Counted from the stretch's first letter, positions 8,818 through 17,351 are shown. The stretch: DNA of 56,238 bases from Candidatus Magnetominusculus dajiuhuensis (GCA_015233465.1 JADFXP010000019.1:1-56238); one strand, 5' to 3'. A program made the numbers and translations. The notes: generated by a model from the letters alone, not told the origin.

Positions 8818-9177
8818 TTATTTTAACAGTTTCAGTTTATAAAAACGAGATAATTCATCAAATATTATAGTGAACCCCTGATTAACCATAGCTGGCTTAG
8901 CAACAAAGACCACATCAATAAAGTCGTGGGACGACACCCGATCAATGTCAGAGTTCATCTTTTTAATTAACATTCTAAAGGTCTCTCTAAAAATACGTTT
9001 TAGCCTGTTACGAATGACTGCATTTCCAACCTTTTTGCTTACAGCAAGACCTATTCTATGAAACGGCAGATTATTAGTCATATAATAAATAGAAAAATAT
9101 GCAGTTGAAAAAGACCTGCCAGTCTTAAAGACAGTCTTAAACTCATGACTTTTTCTGATACTTGATAAAATTTTCAT
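8818..9177 (-). CDS. rnpA: Ribonuclease P protein component
   Basis: 119 residues. SHEFKTVFKTGRSFSTAYFS and the highly conserved IGLAVSKKVGNAVIRNRLKR with IFRETFR identify RnpA, which binds the RNase P RNA and helps it trim tRNA 5' ends; VVFVAKPAM is the usual late strand. Between them the protein carries extra residues DRVSSHDF, encoded by a family-B palindrome (8922-8939), where relatives go almost directly from the RNR helix to the late strand. rpmH, normally just upstream, is not visible in the 250 bases before the start. A strong sigma-70-like promoter lies just upstream. Confidence 0.93.
   Translation of the reverse strand: MKILSSIRKSHEFKTVFKTGRSFSTAYFSIYYMTNNLPFHRIGLAVSKKVGNAVIRNRLKRIFRETFRMLIKKMNSDIDRVSSHDFIDVVFVAKPAMVNQGFTIIFDELSRFYKLKLLK
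8922..8939. repeat. Family B element inside rnpA
   Basis: AGTCGTGGGACGACACCC, with GTCGT/ACGAC arms, lies within the rnpA reading frame and encodes VSSHD on the minus strand. The frame stays open on both sides, so the element is tolerated in a conserved gene. Confidence 0.85.
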
Positions 9178-9194
9178 AACTGATTGCTATAAAA

Positions 9195-9224
9195 AGTATA
9201 CGTTTTTATAAAAACTGCTGTCAA
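9195..9224 (-). promoter_or_regulatory. Sigma-70-type promoter of the rnpA operon
   Basis: On the minus strand TTGACA (9224-9219) is followed after 18 bases by TATACT (9200-9195), 18 bases before the rnpA ATG. Both hexamers are near consensus. The transcript would have a very short leader, which fits the lack of a clear ribosome site. Confidence 0.75.
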
Positions 9225-9427
9225 GGGGTTGAAGCCCACTCAGGTAATTTAAAGGTGCAAGTAATATATATTAAATATTTTTAAAATTATTTTGATTTGT
9301 CAACCATTTGTCATCAATTTGGGAGTAGTAATGTGTTATAGTTGTACGAGTTTAAATCTATCTTTTTGATTTAAAGGTATTTAAACCAATTATTTTATGA
9401 TCTCTTATTAAAAGGTGGTAAAACATA

Positions 9428-10276
9428 ATGAAAAATATAATTCTTTTTATCATATTAATTGTAATATTTATTTTAGGAATTATAATAGAATTATTTAAAA
9501 CTTATTTATCAGAAGAACTAAACATTACTTGGACAAGATGCTCTTCTTTTCAAAAAAAATTGATTGTAGTATCTACTTTAATTTCTATATTAATTCTTTG
9601 TATATTTTTACCAAACGAAATATTTAAAATAATTATGCGATCTCCTTTGGGAGTTGCACAACAAGCACAACAAATAACTGAAACTATTAATCTTGGAAAT
9701 TCATCTAAGACAATTGCAGAGAGTACAAAAAGTAATAAACAAACTATTAACTACAATGTATCAGGAGAAATATACAACAGATTCTCAGACGATTACAATA
9801 TAGCTGTTTTTATAAAAAATAAAGAAGGTTATAGTTACATTGGTAAAATACCCGAAGATAACATGCAAAATGATAATTGGCAATTTAATTTACCACCTTA
9901 TGTAGAAGATGAAAACGTTAAGCTTCTTTTTTATTTAGTGAATAAAGATACGCTCAAGAACTTAAAATTAGTTCTCAATAAGCCTTCAAAACAACTACCT
10001 TTTGATATGCAATATATTACTTCTAAAATAATTTCGAAAGATATAGGAAATAGTATTGGTCTGCCTCATGGAGATGTTAGCGATTGTTTAGATTTAAGAA
10101 ATAATGGGAATGAACTTTTAATAGACGCTAATAATCCAAAAAACTCTAAGGATAAACAATATTACACAAATAGAGCGATCACCTCTTATCAAGACGCTGT
10201 TGAGTGTTATAAAGAAGAAGGAGTTAAACCTCCTGCAGAATTACTAAATAGTCTCTCAAAATATAGTAACAAATAA
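9428..10276 (+). CDS. Unknown membrane-anchored protein
   Basis: 282 residues, no family recognised. Two hydrophobic segments, near residues 3-25 and 45-65, are followed by a soluble region of about 210 residues with a predicted beta-rich part (KQTINYNVSGEIYNRFSDDY, IAVFIKNKEGYSYIGKIPED) and a helical C-terminus with TNRAITSYQDAVECYKEEGV, which looks like one TPR-like helix pair. The ATG is well placed, with AAGGTGG 9 bases upstream. The base composition is even more AT-rich than the neighbours, and the gene lies 55 bases before another unknown exported protein. The pair may be an acquired unit. Confidence 0.7.
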   Translation: MKNIILFIILIVIFILGIIIELFKTYLSEELNITWTRCSSFQKKLIVVSTLISILILCIFLPNEIFKIIMRSPLGVAQQAQQITETINLGNSSKTIAESTKSNKQTINYNVSGEIYNRFSDDYNIAVFIKNKEGYSYIGKIPEDNMQNDNWQFNLPPYVEDENVKLLFYLVNKDTLKNLKLVLNKPSKQLPFDMQYITSKIISKDIGNSIGLPHGDVSDCLDLRNNGNELLIDANNPKNSKDKQYYTNRAITSYQDAVECYKEEGVKPPAELLNSLSKYSNK

Positions 10277-10330
10277 AGTTTTAAATTGCTTTTATGAACA
10301 TAACCTAAAATCTAAAAGGAGAATAACAAC

Positions 10331-10891
10331 ATGAAAAGAAACGTATTATTTATTTTAGCATTATTGTTTGTATGTATTTCACTTCTTTTACCAAAAGAAG
10401 CTATGACTAATGAGGACCCGATACTTGTAAAAAACATGAGTTTAATTAATCTTGGCTGTAAACCTTGTACTGCTCTTCATGGAGCGAAAATCACTGAAAA
10501 AAATATAATTTTATGGCAATGGAAGGATAAAACAACAAGTTGTTGGTGTGGCTGGACATCTGACAATATACATGTAAGAAATCTTGATGAATTAAGTAAA
10601 CAAGACGCATTAGTGATCAAATATAAAGGTGAAGCTACCGGCAATCCTCCTTATCAAGTCAAATTCGTTGACGAGGAAGGACATGCATCAAATTTAGTAG
10701 ATTTTAATAATGAAAAATACATCAGTAGCAAAGATAATAACGGCGTTAGAACAGTCAAGATTCCTTTAAAAGATTTTAATATGAATATAACAATGAATCC
10801 CAAAAAAGTGACGAATATCCAATTTGACGCAGGATGGAATTCTACTCGCGGCAAGATAGAAATATTTGAGATAAAACTGGTTACTCATTAA
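10331..10891 (+). CDS. Unknown exported protein with a beta-sandwich-like domain
   Basis: 186 residues. MKRNVLFILALLFVCISLLL is a signal peptide and the mature part begins around EAMTNEDP. It contains two Cys pairs (LGCKPCTALHG and TSCWCGWTSDN) and ends VTNIQFDAGWNSTRGKIEIF. Lone blocks such as ALVIKYKGEATG, VKIPLKDF and DAGWNSTRGKIEIFEIK resemble carbohydrate-binding/CIA30-type beta-sandwiches, but I cannot name the family. The cysteines suggest disulfides in the periplasm or outside the cell. AAAGGAG lies 9 bases before the ATG. Likely co-transcribed with the preceding membrane protein. Confidence 0.7.
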   Translation: MKRNVLFILALLFVCISLLLPKEAMTNEDPILVKNMSLINLGCKPCTALHGAKITEKNIILWQWKDKTTSCWCGWTSDNIHVRNLDELSKQDALVIKYKGEATGNPPYQVKFVDEEGHASNLVDFNNEKYISSKDNNGVRTVKIPLKDFNMNITMNPKKVTNIQFDAGWNSTRGKIEIFEIKLVTH

Positions 10892-10934
10892 TCATCATTG
10901 AGGCTAACCAACTAAAAGGAAGAATGAATATCCA

Positions 10935-11102
10935 ATGAAAAAGACAACTAACAAAAACTCTGTAATAGATACAGTAATAGAGTCAGCCAAGACTGGGGAC
11001 ACAGGGAGGATAACAAAATGGTTAGATTCTAATAATGACCCAAACCAATACGACAAAAACGGCTGGACTCCTCTTTTATGGGCATACGCTGAGGCAATAT
11101 AA
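10935..11102 (+). pseudogene. Ankyrin-repeat gene stump
   Basis: A 55-codon frame whose residues 15-50, ESAKTGDTGRITKWLDSNND followed by PNQYDKNGWTPLLWA, form a typical first ankyrin repeat (D-x-N-x-x-D-x-x-G-W-T-P-L). The frame stops three codons later at TAA, well before a second repeat, and the next 300 bases show no continuation in any frame. This looks like the 5' remnant of a longer ankyrin protein, though a translated single-repeat peptide is possible. There is an AAGGAAG-type site about 14 bases upstream. Confidence 0.6.
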
Positions 11103-11363
11103 GATTTAAGCATCAGATTATTAATGTCATAATGAGTTGCCTCAACGTTAAATGCTTTGCGGGAGTTGATAGAAGTCAAACATGAGATATAAATCGCCTT
11201 GGCGGGGCATTAGGACAGCCTCCGCTGATAGCAGGAGCAACTGGAACTAACAGCAGTACTTAAGTTTCATCGAATAGATGTATTATTTCTGCATGGTGCG
11301 GTGACTGGTGCTATATCACAGATTAAACGTTAATAATAAATATAAACCCAGTGAACATATAAT
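11103..11363. other. Intergenic stretch without a supported gene
   Basis: About 260 bases after the ankyrin stump. Short open frames exist on both strands, including a minus-strand one of about 90 codons that crosses the stump, but none shows a ribosome site together with recognisable domains. It probably holds eroded sequence from the same decayed gene or an insertion scar. Confidence 0.4.
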
Positions 11364-11388
11364 GTAGGGGCAGGTCTTGTACCTGCCC
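11364..11388. repeat. Family A variant palindrome
   Basis: GTAGGGGCAGGT then CTTGT then ACCTGCCC: the outer GTAGGGGC arm of family A with a different inner arm. It lies 30 bases before the start of the next gene, in the leader region. Confidence 0.75.
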
Positions 11389-11418
11389 TCTTGGGCGACC
11401 ATAAATAAGGAGACAAAA

Positions 11419-12390
11419 ATGTATAGAATTTTTAGTAAATATTATAAATTAATGAAAGATATTAATTTTAGAAAATTTCAGAATGATTTATCACAAAAAA
11501 TATACGATTCTTTAGCTCAAGGATATTCATCTAAAGATAATGAAGTCACTATGGTTGAGCGTTTAGTTGACGTAATACACGGTTCAAATTTTAAAGGTTT
11601 TAATTTTTATAGCAATAAAATACATGGTTCAAGATCATACGTAGAGTTTAATTACAGAGACAAACCAATAACTAAAGAAATGTCCGATATGATAATTATA
11701 AGTATTGCGTCATTTAAAAAAGAAAGAATCTATCAAAAAATTTCTTTTGTTCAAAATAAGATGGACAATAATAATAAATGGAAGATTGATGAAGAACAAT
11801 TATTTTTATTAAAGAATTTTCCAAATTTTACAGGCGATAAAGGAATTTTTAAATCTTTTAGAAACGATGAAATAATTTTTTTTAATCATTCAAAAGGACT
11901 AGGATTGTTTGGTCTTTTCATGAATCCAGGTGAAATGATTTTGATATCAGCCCCGTTAGTAACTGAACTTCAAAAAAATAAAGTATTATCACTTGATGAT
12001 ATTAGAATTATTGAATCTACAAGTAATCCTTCAGGGCATAATTTCATGCTTCCTTTTATGGCTGATCCTCATTTTATTGATGATTTCCTTCACTTTCACT
12101 TTAAAAATGATCTTTTTCCACTAATGTTTAATGGAATGACTCACTTTTTAAATAATTCAATTTTTTCAAGAGATATATATGATTTCGTTAGAAATTGGAC
12201 TCAATTTAATATTGGAGAGCCAACTTATGTATTTGGCAATGTAATTAATTCGGATTTAGATATGTTTTGTAATCATTTATTAAGAGACATTGGAGTTGGA
12301 GAATTTGTTAATTTGCCTTCATATAATATAGAATATAAATCACATAATAATATAGCTGTGATGGCAATGCTTTTTGATTTAGGTGAATAA
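11419..12390 (+). CDS. Unknown 323-residue protein
   Basis: No family recognised. The ATG at 11419 is chosen because AAGGAG lies 7 bases upstream; an upstream in-frame start at 11377 would read through the flank of the family-A variant. The protein is soluble-looking, rich in Asn, Phe, Lys and Ile, with no signal peptide or clear membrane segment. Notable stretches are NHSKGLGLFGLFMNPGEMIL, GHNFMLPFMADPHFIDDFLH (His-rich) and IGEPTYVFGNVIN. The very AT-rich composition and the flanking palindromes suggest it belongs to the accessory island begun at 9.4 kb. Confidence 0.65.
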   Translation: MYRIFSKYYKLMKDINFRKFQNDLSQKIYDSLAQGYSSKDNEVTMVERLVDVIHGSNFKGFNFYSNKIHGSRSYVEFNYRDKPITKEMSDMIIISIASFKKERIYQKISFVQNKMDNNNKWKIDEEQLFLLKNFPNFTGDKGIFKSFRNDEIIFFNHSKGLGLFGLFMNPGEMILISAPLVTELQKNKVLSLDDIRIIESTSNPSGHNFMLPFMADPHFIDDFLHFHFKNDLFPLMFNGMTHFLNNSIFSRDIYDFVRNWTQFNIGEPTYVFGNVINSDLDMFCNHLLRDIGVGEFVNLPSYNIEYKSHNNIAVMAMLFDLGE

Positions 12391-12437
12391 ACACACCTGT
12401 CCAATATAAGAAAGGGATACTGAATCTTGTGGGCTTC

Positions 12438-12478
12438 GTAGGGGTAACCCTTGTGCCTGCCCAAAGGGTTACCCCTAC
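12438..12478. repeat. Family A variant palindrome (TAACCC arm)
   Basis: GTAGGGGTAACCC and its reverse complement GGGTTACCCCTAC are separated by a 15-base loop that itself contains CCTGCCC. It lies 48 bases after the stop of the unknown protein. Same outer GTAGGGG arm as the other family-A copies. Confidence 0.8.
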
Positions 12479-12543
12479 AAGTTCTTTATCTTAACGCTGA
12501 TGCTCACGCACAATTGAATCTAAAAGTGCATTTTATAACTTCA

Positions 12544-12570
12544 TAGGCAGACACACAGGTCTGCCCCTAC
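12544..12570. repeat. Family A variant palindrome (GCAGAC arm)
   Basis: TAGGCAGAC and GTCTGCCCCTA face each other around a short ACACAG loop. It is the second palindrome in the 250-base gap between the plus-strand unknown gene and the minus-strand deaminase gene. Confidence 0.65.
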
Positions 12571-12593
12571 TAATTACGATATAATTTTTTGCT

Positions 12594-12627
12594 TTTCTCT
12601 GCGGTCTCTACGTCTCTGTGGTAAATA
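12594..12627. repeat. Short dispersed repeat, family D
   Basis: TTTCTCTGCGGTCTCTACGT then CTCTGTGGTAAATA, close to the sequence at 41166-41195 (TTTTCTCTGCGTCTCTTTGG then TGAAATA). Similar CTCTGCGTCTCTGTGGTGAA sequences recur between genes of many unrelated bacteria. Its role is unknown. Confidence 0.55.
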
Positions 12628-12642
12628 ATCTGCTAATTAGAA

Positions 12643-13956
12643 TTAAACGCTTTCAGCAATCCTACGACCCCAATGATTCGCCTTCTCTATAATCTCAACA
12701 TCAGCCCCATTTGCAAGGTGTCCAACTCTAATCAGCACCTTACCATCTACCATAACTGTATCTATATCAGCAGAACTCATGGAATAAACAATATGTGAAT
12801 AAATATCATAAATCGGCACTAAATGAGGCTTAGTTATAGAGCCAATAATAATATCTGCTGACTTGCCTTTTTCTATACTGCCAATCTTTTCACTCAGTCC
12901 AAGTGCCCTTGCCCCATTTATCGTAGCCATTCTAAGCGCCTCTTTTGCCTTTAATGCAGAGGAATCTTTGACAATCGCCTTATGAAGCCTTGCTGCTATT
13001 GACATCTCATTTAATATATCAAGATTATTATTGCTTGCTGCTCCATCTGTTCCAAGTGCCACATTAATCCCTTTATTTAACATCTCTGGCACACGTGCTA
13101 TCCCTGATGCAAGTTTTAGATTACTATTTATACAGTGTGAAACCCCTGTTTCTGCCTTTGCAACAATATCAATCTCCTTATCATCAAGCCAAACACAATG
13201 TGAAGCAAGGACATTACTATCAAGGATATTATAGTAATCAAGATGCTCAACTGGACGTCTGCCATATCTTTTTAATATCTCATCAACCTCCCACTGAGTT
13301 TCAGATAGATGTGTTTGAAGCAGGACATTATGATTTACAGATGCCTCTTTTGACTTTATATATGTATCAGGGCAGCAGGTATATGGCGAGTGAAGCGCAA
13401 TTGAAGGGGAAATCATAGGTTCATCTTTGAAATCTTTGATAAAGCGTACGGCGTTATCAATACAATCTTGAGCGCATTTTGTAGTCTTTGTTGGAAAATC
13501 TATTACACCGCTTGCTAACACTGCCCTTATCCCAAGTTTTTTTACAGATTTAGCTGCTGCGCCTTGATAAAAATACATATCACTGTAAGTAGTAATACCA
13601 GCGCAAAGCATCTCAAGCACAGCAAGCTCTACAGCATCAGTTACAAATTCATTAGACAGCCATTTTCTTTCTGCAGGCCAGATATATTTTTCGAGCCAAT
13701 CCAAAAGATGAAGGTCATCAGCATAGCCTCTAAAATAAACCATCGCTGCATGACAATGGGTATTAATAAGACCCGGCATAATAATTCCGCCATTAATTAT
13801 CTCAAGCGGTGCATATTTTTTATTTAGGTCAGTGTAGATGCCAATATCAACAATCTTCCCATTTTTTACAGCAACCGCTCCGTCAATAATAGGAGAAGAA
13901 TCGTCTGACATGGTGACAAGATAATCTCCATGAAGAATATAATCAATCTCAATCAT
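12643..13956 (-). CDS. mtaD: 5'-methylthioadenosine/S-adenosylhomocysteine deaminase
   Basis: 437 residues, full length for the amidohydrolase family. IMPGLINTHCHAAMVYFRGY carries the HxH metal ligands, LQTHLSETQWEVDEILKRYG and VLASHCVWLD two further metal His, and VALGTDGAASNNNLDILNEM the catalytic Asp. DDLHLLDWLEKYIWPAE is the substrate-loop signature of MtaD/SAH deaminases rather than guanine or chlorohydrolase relatives. It deaminates SAH or methylthioadenosine to the inosyl form in the cytoplasm, part of SAM-cycle salvage. ATG start without a clear ribosome site. It stands alone, downstream of a family-C repeat. Confidence 0.9.
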   Translation of the reverse strand: MIEIDYILHGDYLVTMSDDSSPIIDGAVAVKNGKIVDIGIYTDLNKKYAPLEIINGGIIMPGLINTHCHAAMVYFRGYADDLHLLDWLEKYIWPAERKWLSNEFVTDAVELAVLEMLCAGITTYSDMYFYQGAAAKSVKKLGIRAVLASGVIDFPTKTTKCAQDCIDNAVRFIKDFKDEPMISPSIALHSPYTCCPDTYIKSKEASVNHNVLLQTHLSETQWEVDEILKRYGRRPVEHLDYYNILDSNVLASHCVWLDDKEIDIVAKAETGVSHCINSNLKLASGIARVPEMLNKGINVALGTDGAASNNNLDILNEMSIAARLHKAIVKDSSALKAKEALRMATINGARALGLSEKIGSIEKGKSADIIIGSITKPHLVPIYDIYSHIVYSMSSADIDTVMVDGKVLIRVGHLANGADVEIIEKANHWGRRIAESV

Positions 13957-13970
13957 TTTTTATTAATAGG

Positions 13971-14016
13971 TCAAGGGAACGAGTTCCCTTTCGGGGTCAT
14001 GGGACAGAGCCCCTTG
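13971..14016. repeat. Family C compound hairpin repeat
   Basis: TCAAGGGAACGAGTTCCCTT followed by TCGGGGTCATGGGACAGAGCCCCTTG: two consecutive GGG/CCC hairpins. It touches the stop of the HTH-like gene (TAA at 14019-14017). Copies with the same order of motifs are at 46869 and 55125. Confidence 0.8.
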
Positions 14017-14361
14017 TTAAGCCTGTCCAGATGACATTTCCTTATGATATTGCGCAACTGAGGCAAGAGACACATCTTCAAGTATAATCTCGTGCATTTT
14101 TATAACATCTTCGTGAGGGATAGAGAGTTTTAGGGCGATTTCTTTAAGGGACATATTTTTTTCATAGTGCATTTCGACTAAACAGATCTTTAAGAAATCA
14201 TCGGCAATCAATGCTTTAAACTCCTGATCAGAAATATCTAAAGATGCGCAAGCCTCTTTATAGGATAGTCCGTCTTTAAGCGCTTTGCGAAGGTTAATGA
14301 TAGCCTGATCGTAAATCTTTTCTTCTTCCTTAGTGAACTTCTTATAATCAAATTGTTCCAT
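14017..14361 (-). CDS. Small HTH-like protein downstream of rho
   Basis: 114 residues, no named family. Two helix-turn-helix-like units are visible: LSYKEACASLDISDQEFKAL and MSLKEIALKLSIPHEDVIKM, both with the spacing of sigma-region-4/winged-helix recognition motifs. The N-terminus KFTKEEEKIYDQAIINLRKA is a charged helix. It starts 10 bases after the rho stop, so it is likely co-transcribed with rho and could be a regulator or a cofactor of a conserved rho locus. GGCGG lies just before the ATG. The C-terminus meets a family-C repeat. Confidence 0.7.
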   Translation of the reverse strand: MEQFDYKKFTKEEEKIYDQAIINLRKALKDGLSYKEACASLDISDQEFKALIADDFLKICLVEMHYEKNMSLKEIALKLSIPHEDVIKMHEIILEDVSLASVAQYHKEMSSGQA

Positions 14362-14371
14362 TTTTCCGCCT

Positions 14372-15631
14372 TTATGAATTCATTAAATTTAAAAATTCCT
14401 GATTAGTCTTGGTATTTTTGAGTTTGGCAAGCAGGAATTCCATACTCTCAACGCTGTTAAGAGGATTTAAGACCTTTCTTAATATCCACATCTTATTAAG
14501 CACATCCTTGCTTACTAGGAGTTCTTCTTTTCTTGTGCCTGATGCATTGATCTCCATGGTTGGGAATATTCTCTTATCTACGAGTTTTCTGTCAAGATGG
14601 ATTTCCATATTACCAGTACCCTTAAATTCCTCAAATATAACATCATCCATCCTGCTGCCTGTGTCAACAAGAGCAGTTGCTAAAATAGTAAGACTCCCGC
14701 CCTTTTCAATGTTACGAGCAGCTCCAAAGAATCTCTTTGGCCTTTGAAGCGCATTTGCATCAAGTCCGCCAGATAGCAGTTTACCACTCGTAGGCATTAC
14801 CGTATTATATGCTCTGGCAAGTCTTGTGATACTATCTAATAATATTACAACATCTTTTTTATATTCAACCAATCTCTTTGCCCTGTTAATGACCATCTCT
14901 GAGACCTGACAATGCCTGTTTGGCGGCTCATCAAAGGTAGAACTGATTATCTCAGCCCCGGGCACAGTTCTTTTCCAGTCCGTAACCTCTTCAGGTCTTT
15001 CATCAATTAATAAAATCATAAGATGTATCTCTTTGTGATTCTTTTTAATAGCCTTAGCAATAGACTGCAAAAGCACAGTCTTACCAGTTCTTGGGGCAGC
15101 AACGATAAGACCTCTTTGCCCCTTGCCAACAGGAGAGATAAGTTCCATAACTCGAGTTGAAAGATCGCTTTCCATATATTCAAGGGATATTCTTTGAGTA
15201 GGATAATAAGGGGTAAGGTTATCAAATAATGGTACAGAGATATTTTCCTCTGGAGGCCTATGATTAATTGCTTCAACTTTCAGGAGGGCAAAATACCGCT
15301 CATTTTCCTTTGGAGGACGAACTTGACCTGAGACCAGTTCACCAGTTCTAAGTGAAAACCTTCTTATTTGAGACGGAGAAACATATATGTCATCAGGGCC
15401 AGGCAGATAACTATAATCAGGAGACCTAAGAAACCCAAACCCATCAGGCAGTATCTCTAAGACTCCCTCAGCAAATAAATTACCTGTTTTTTGAGCCTGC
15501 GCTTCAAGTATCCCAAATATCAGTTCCTGCTTCCGCATATTTGAGGCACCCTCAATATTAAACTCTTTTGCAACTAATGTAAGCTCTTCAATATTTTTCT
15601 CTTGCAATTCTGATATTGCGATATTGTCCAT
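14372..15631 (-). CDS. rho: Transcription termination factor Rho
   Basis: 419 residues. It has an N-terminal helical Rho_N part ([20 protein letters not shown]), an RNA-binding cold-shock fold with [20 protein letters not shown] and [18 protein letters not shown], then the RecA-like ATPase: [20 protein letters not shown] (Walker A), [32 protein letters not shown] (Walker B), [20 protein letters not shown] and the R-loop region [13 protein letters not shown]. It is the hexameric helicase that ends transcription at rut sites. The ATG is backed by AAGGAG 8 bases upstream. The 400-base upstream gap could hold its leader; Rho is often autoregulated by early termination there. Confidence 0.97.
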   Translation of the reverse strand: MDNIAISELQEKNIEELTLVAKEFNIEGASNMRKQELIFGILEAQAQKTGNLFAEGVLEILPDGFGFLRSPDYSYLPGPDDIYVSPSQIRRFSLRTGELVSGQVRPPKENERYFALLKVEAINHRPPEENISVPLFDNLTPYYPTQRISLEYMESDLSTRVMELISPVGKGQRGLIVAAPRTGKTVLLQSIAKAIKKNHKEIHLMILLIDERPEEVTDWKRTVPGAEIISSTFDEPPNRHCQVSEMVINRAKRLVEYKKDVVILLDSITRLARAYNTVMPTSGKLLSGGLDANALQRPKRFFGAARNIEKGGSLTILATALVDTGSRMDDVIFEEFKGTGNMEIHLDRKLVDKRIFPTMEINASGTRKEELLVSKDVLNKMWILRKVLNPLNSVESMEFLLAKLKNTKTNQEFLNLMNS

Positions 15632-16034
15632 GAACGAAACTCCTTATCTTAAAAAATATAAAATTATATTCCTCAGGCTCTTTGGGAGTATTTTAAGGTT
15701 TTTAAATAGAATAATCTATTTGATATTAGGGGCTGCACCCCACACATTATGATATAAAAGTTTTCTCTTTGCATAGCAATCATACGGATTCAAACTATTT
15801 ATCCAGTTTGAGGTAACCCGTTTGGGATCATCTGAAATATTCTTATAGAGATATTTGGCAGTCCTTGATAATGGATTATTATATGTTACGAAGAAATCAA
15901 TATTCTCTTATTTAATTAATAGATAAACCAACATACCCTTATTAATTTACACTGCCTAAATAGAAAAGTCAATAAATATTTTTATACTAAAAAATAATAT
16001 TTATTTATTAGCTATGGGGCTGTTAAGGTAAATA
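15632..16034. other. Gap between rho and cca with a possible gene remnant
   Basis: On the minus strand the frame from 15907 to the TAG at 15718-15716 is open for about 63 codons and reads like real protein (DDPKRVTSNWINSLNPYDCY, then AKRKLLYHNVWGAAPNIK) but has no ATG, GTG or TTG start in reach. It may be the 3' end of a decayed gene. The rest of the gap is AT-rich leader for rho and upstream region for cca; no terminator or RNA is recognised. Confidence 0.4.
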
Positions 16035-17351
16035 ATGTATAAAGATGATAAGTTAAACAATTTAATAGATATTTTAAAAGGGATAATATCAGAAAAATCC
16101 TCTCTTGATAACGCTTATATAGTTGGAGGGGCAGTTAGAGACATCCTGATTCAAAGACCAGTCATTGATATAGACATTGCCATAAACACAGACCCTTATA
16201 AAATTGCATCTTTATTTGCGGATTCAATTAATGGCTCTTATGTGCCGTTAAATAAAAAATTTATGACTGCGCGTGTTGTGAAAGATAAATATATATTTGA
16301 TATTTCAATCCTCCATAACGGCTCAATAGAAGATGATATAAAGAGGCGGGATTTTACAATAAACGCGATGGCAATCTCTCTTAATGATAAAACTCAAACA
16401 ATTGACCTTGTTGACGGCATAAAAGATACCAATAATAAACGAATCCGTTTGATCTCTATTGATAATCTTGCCGCTGACCCTGTAAGACTTATACGCGCAT
16501 TTAGATTTATGTCCAGCCTTGAGTTTGATATTGAAAGCGGAACATTGAACGCAGTTATTGAGCTAAAACACCTGATAAAACTCCCAGCAGTTGAAAGAAT
16601 CTATGCTGAACTTAAAATCCTTCTTTCATCAAATAATGCCTTTGATGCAGTAAATCTAATGTCACAGACAGGGTTATTATTTGAATTGATTCCAGAGATA
16701 GCTCCAAAAGACTTTGATGCAAATCTTCAGTTATTTAAAGAGATAGAAAATATTTTTATTAATCTGAAAGGTCAGCCTTATTGTAATCAAATGAGAGAAT
16801 ATTTTTCATCAAAGCCGCATATCATAATATTATTAAAGTTTGCAGCCCTTTTTATGTATGATCAGAGTAGGGGCACGATTCATCGAGCCCCTACCCTGAT
16901 CACAAATATTTTAGAGAGGTTTAAGGCATCACAAAAAGAAATTAGATATATGAATATTCTTACTGAAAATATCTGTAAAGATAATATCTGCCCATATTTT
17001 TATACTAAAAAAAAGATAGATCTGGCGAGATTTTTGATGCGGATAGATGGTCATGTATATTCTCTATTTGTATTATCACTTAGTATGGTCAGGGTTATAA
17101 AGGGAACGGATGAAGACAAATTTATAGAATCTGCCGCAGAAATACTTTCATATTATAATAATGAATATCTTCCGCTAAGCAAGAAGCCTCGCCTTATTAA
17201 TGGAGACGATTTGGAAGAAATCTTTGGAATTGAGCCTTCTGTGCAATTTAGGGAAATACTTAATATGGTTGAGGAAAAGAGACTTGCTGGAGAAATATGT
17301 TCAAAAGAGGAGGCGGTTAGAGTTGTAGAGAAGTTTTTAGCTGATCGGTAA
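16035..17351 (+). CDS. cca: CCA-adding enzyme / poly(A) polymerase family nucleotidyltransferase
   Basis: 438 residues. YIVGGAVRDILIQRPVIDID is the nucleotidyltransferase head with the DxD metal site; IKRRDFTINAMAISLND and DPVRLIRAFRFMSSLEFDIE are the template-like motifs of class II tRNA nucleotidyltransferases, which build or repair the CCA end of tRNAs. The C-terminal half is less conserved and shows no clear HD site. Around residue 278-290 the sequence QSRGTIHRAPTL is encoded by a family-A palindrome (16867-16894) in frame, so the protein carries an insert in its helical tail domain. ATG with AAGG 6 bases upstream. Confidence 0.92.
   Translation: MYKDDKLNNLIDILKGIISEKSSLDNAYIVGGAVRDILIQRPVIDIDIAINTDPYKIASLFADSINGSYVPLNKKFMTARVVKDKYIFDISILHNGSIEDDIKRRDFTINAMAISLNDKTQTIDLVDGIKDTNNKRIRLISIDNLAADPVRLIRAFRFMSSLEFDIESGTLNAVIELKHLIKLPAVERIYAELKILLSSNNAFDAVNLMSQTGLLFELIPEIAPKDFDANLQLFKEIENIFINLKGQPYCNQMREYFSSKPHIIILLKFAALFMYDQSRGTIHRAPTLITNILERFKASQKEIRYMNILTENICKDNICPYFYTKKKIDLARFLMRIDGHVYSLFVLSLSMVRVIKGTDEDKFIESAAEILSYYNNEYLPLSKKPRLINGDDLEEIFGIEPSVQFREILNMVEEKRLAGEICSKEEAVRVVEKFLADR
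16867..16894. repeat. Family A palindrome inserted in cca
   Basis: GTAGGGGCACGAT with CATCGAGCCCCTAC, one mismatch from perfect symmetry. TGATCAG and CTGATCA flanks extend the inverted repeat to about 45 bases. It is read in frame as SRGTIHRAPT within the cca gene. Confidence 0.88.

Noticed and set aside
10904-11179. Minus-strand frame of 91 codons across the ankyrin stump
   Set aside because: It is the shadow of the stump and its flank; no ribosome site, no recognisable domain, and it ignores the plus-strand ankyrin signal.
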